From positions 682,001-746,000 of the forward strand of contig AP026137.1 in the NCBI GenBank assembly GCA_030295235.1: 64,000 bases of DNA, written 5' to 3'. Under the pieces are notes generated by a model. The model worked only from the letters and a program-made list of their open reading frames with translations, was not told the DNA's origin and ran no database searches. A program made the position numbers and the translations under genes. Origin of the DNA: Fistulifera solaris. Taxonomy: Eukaryota > Bacillariophyta > Bacillariophyceae > Naviculales > Stauroneidaceae. This document shows positions 63,519 through 64,000 of this stretch, piece after piece (within the stretch, counting starts at the first letter, position 1; every line of letters begins with the position of its first letter).

Positions 63519-64000
63519 ATGAATGAAAGGTTTAGAAAGGCTAAAACAGAACTGATGGAAGACGTAGTTGACATGACGATCGTTAATCATGCTGGTTCCT
63601 GTCAATGCGAAGCTGTTACGTTTATGGTACGTTAAGATTGAAATGGGGCCGAGTGAGTTATGTAATTACTTTCACTGACCTGAAATGTACTTTGATAGAT
63701 GGAAGCCCCACGCAGTCTAAAGATCGAACCGCCGTCGATGAAAGGCGCACACGATGATGACGCCTTGGATTTGAATAGTTTTCCCAAAACGATTGTGCAA
63801 CAAAAACATTTTTCTCTGATCCAGGGAAAAGAAAACATTCGCAGCTACCAAAAGCCATTCAAACCCAAAGAAACAGAATATCATCATGCGCTAGCCGTTT
63901 ACGCCTTTTCGCACCGTTCGAAGCGTGATCAAGCGCTCAATCCGAACACGATCCAAACGTTTTGCGGGCTGTGCGGAACACAATTGGTGTGGAAGCCTCA
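63519..64000 (+). CDS. GFA/CENP-V-type zinc protein, 3' end outside window
   Basis: Exons 63519-63626 and 63699 onward, intron 63627-63698. HAGSCQCEAVTFMMEAP is the first zinc motif and start of a glutathione-dependent formaldehyde-activating (GFA)/CENP-V fold, and FCGLCGTQLVW the second Cys pair; the polypeptide leaves the window right after it. Such proteins bind zinc and may act on glutathione adducts; the substrate is unknown. About 60 residues between the motifs are longer than in bacterial GFA. The first in-frame ATG is 63519; ATGs at 63555 and 63573 are alternatives, the last giving the usual short N-terminus (MTIVNHAGSC). Confidence 0.7.

Overview
The window reads as compact nuclear DNA of a photosynthetic stramenopile, most likely a pennate diatom. 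The evidence is short GT-AG introns (about 43-75 nt, 0-4 per gene), genes on both strands with small gaps, a signal peptide followed by Ala-Phe (the diatom plastid-targeting pattern) on a short-chain dehydrogenase, an oxidosqualene cyclase with the cycloartenol-synthase residues, an RPS27e gene, a type 1 two-pore channel, and diatom-style SET-like and cysteine-rich surface proteins. I cannot name the species from sequence alone.

Layout. 1-19.6 kb: a calcium-dependent protein kinase cut by the window start, a membrane-anchored GH5 beta-glucanase, a 2-oxoglutarate oxygenase, a voltage-sensor-like class III nucleotide cyclase, two single-pass surface proteins, a J-domain-like protein, a Q/M-rich membrane protein and an acylated staphylococcal-nuclease-type enzyme. 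19.7-24.4 kb: a repeat island with a minisatellite, a nine-copy ~228-bp satellite with higher-order structure, and a LINE-like retroelement copy inserted in the array with a 21-bp target duplication and an inverted 5' part. 24.6-40.9 kb: organellar cyclophilin-like protein, a bacterial-type conserved protein, a 300-bp foldback element, DNA ligase IV, REX4-type exonuclease, NUF2, a SUMO-motif/SET-like/MBD chromatin protein, and a plastid-type SDR. 40.9-42 kb: a recent 425-bp-period tandem duplication. 42-64 kb: a secreted endonuclease/exonuclease/phosphatase-fold protein, a Rossmann protein, a large F-box protein, cycloartenol synthase with an N-terminal membrane domain, a membrane phosphodiesterase, a two-pore channel, RPS27e, a KIX (Med15-like) protein, a CCNDBP1-like protein, and a GFA-family enzyme cut by the window end.

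Two themes tie genes together. One is second-messenger signalling: CDPK, nucleotide cyclase, cyclic-nucleotide phosphodiesterase and two-pore channel lie in the same 64 kb, though not in one cluster. The other is chromosome and nuclear maintenance: ligase IV, REX4, NUF2, the SET/MBD protein, and Med15-like and F-box proteins.

An important caveat: at least 18 sites in nine genes need a one-base change, nearly always inside a run of one base, to keep the reading frame of an otherwise sensible protein. This pattern looks like homopolymer-length sequencing error rather than gene decay. Coordinates below span whole genes and name these places.

Three dispersed repeat families, each seen at two or more distant places, occupy the intergenic DNA. 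One of them, a CATGACTGAA hairpin block, recurs mainly near gene 5' ends.
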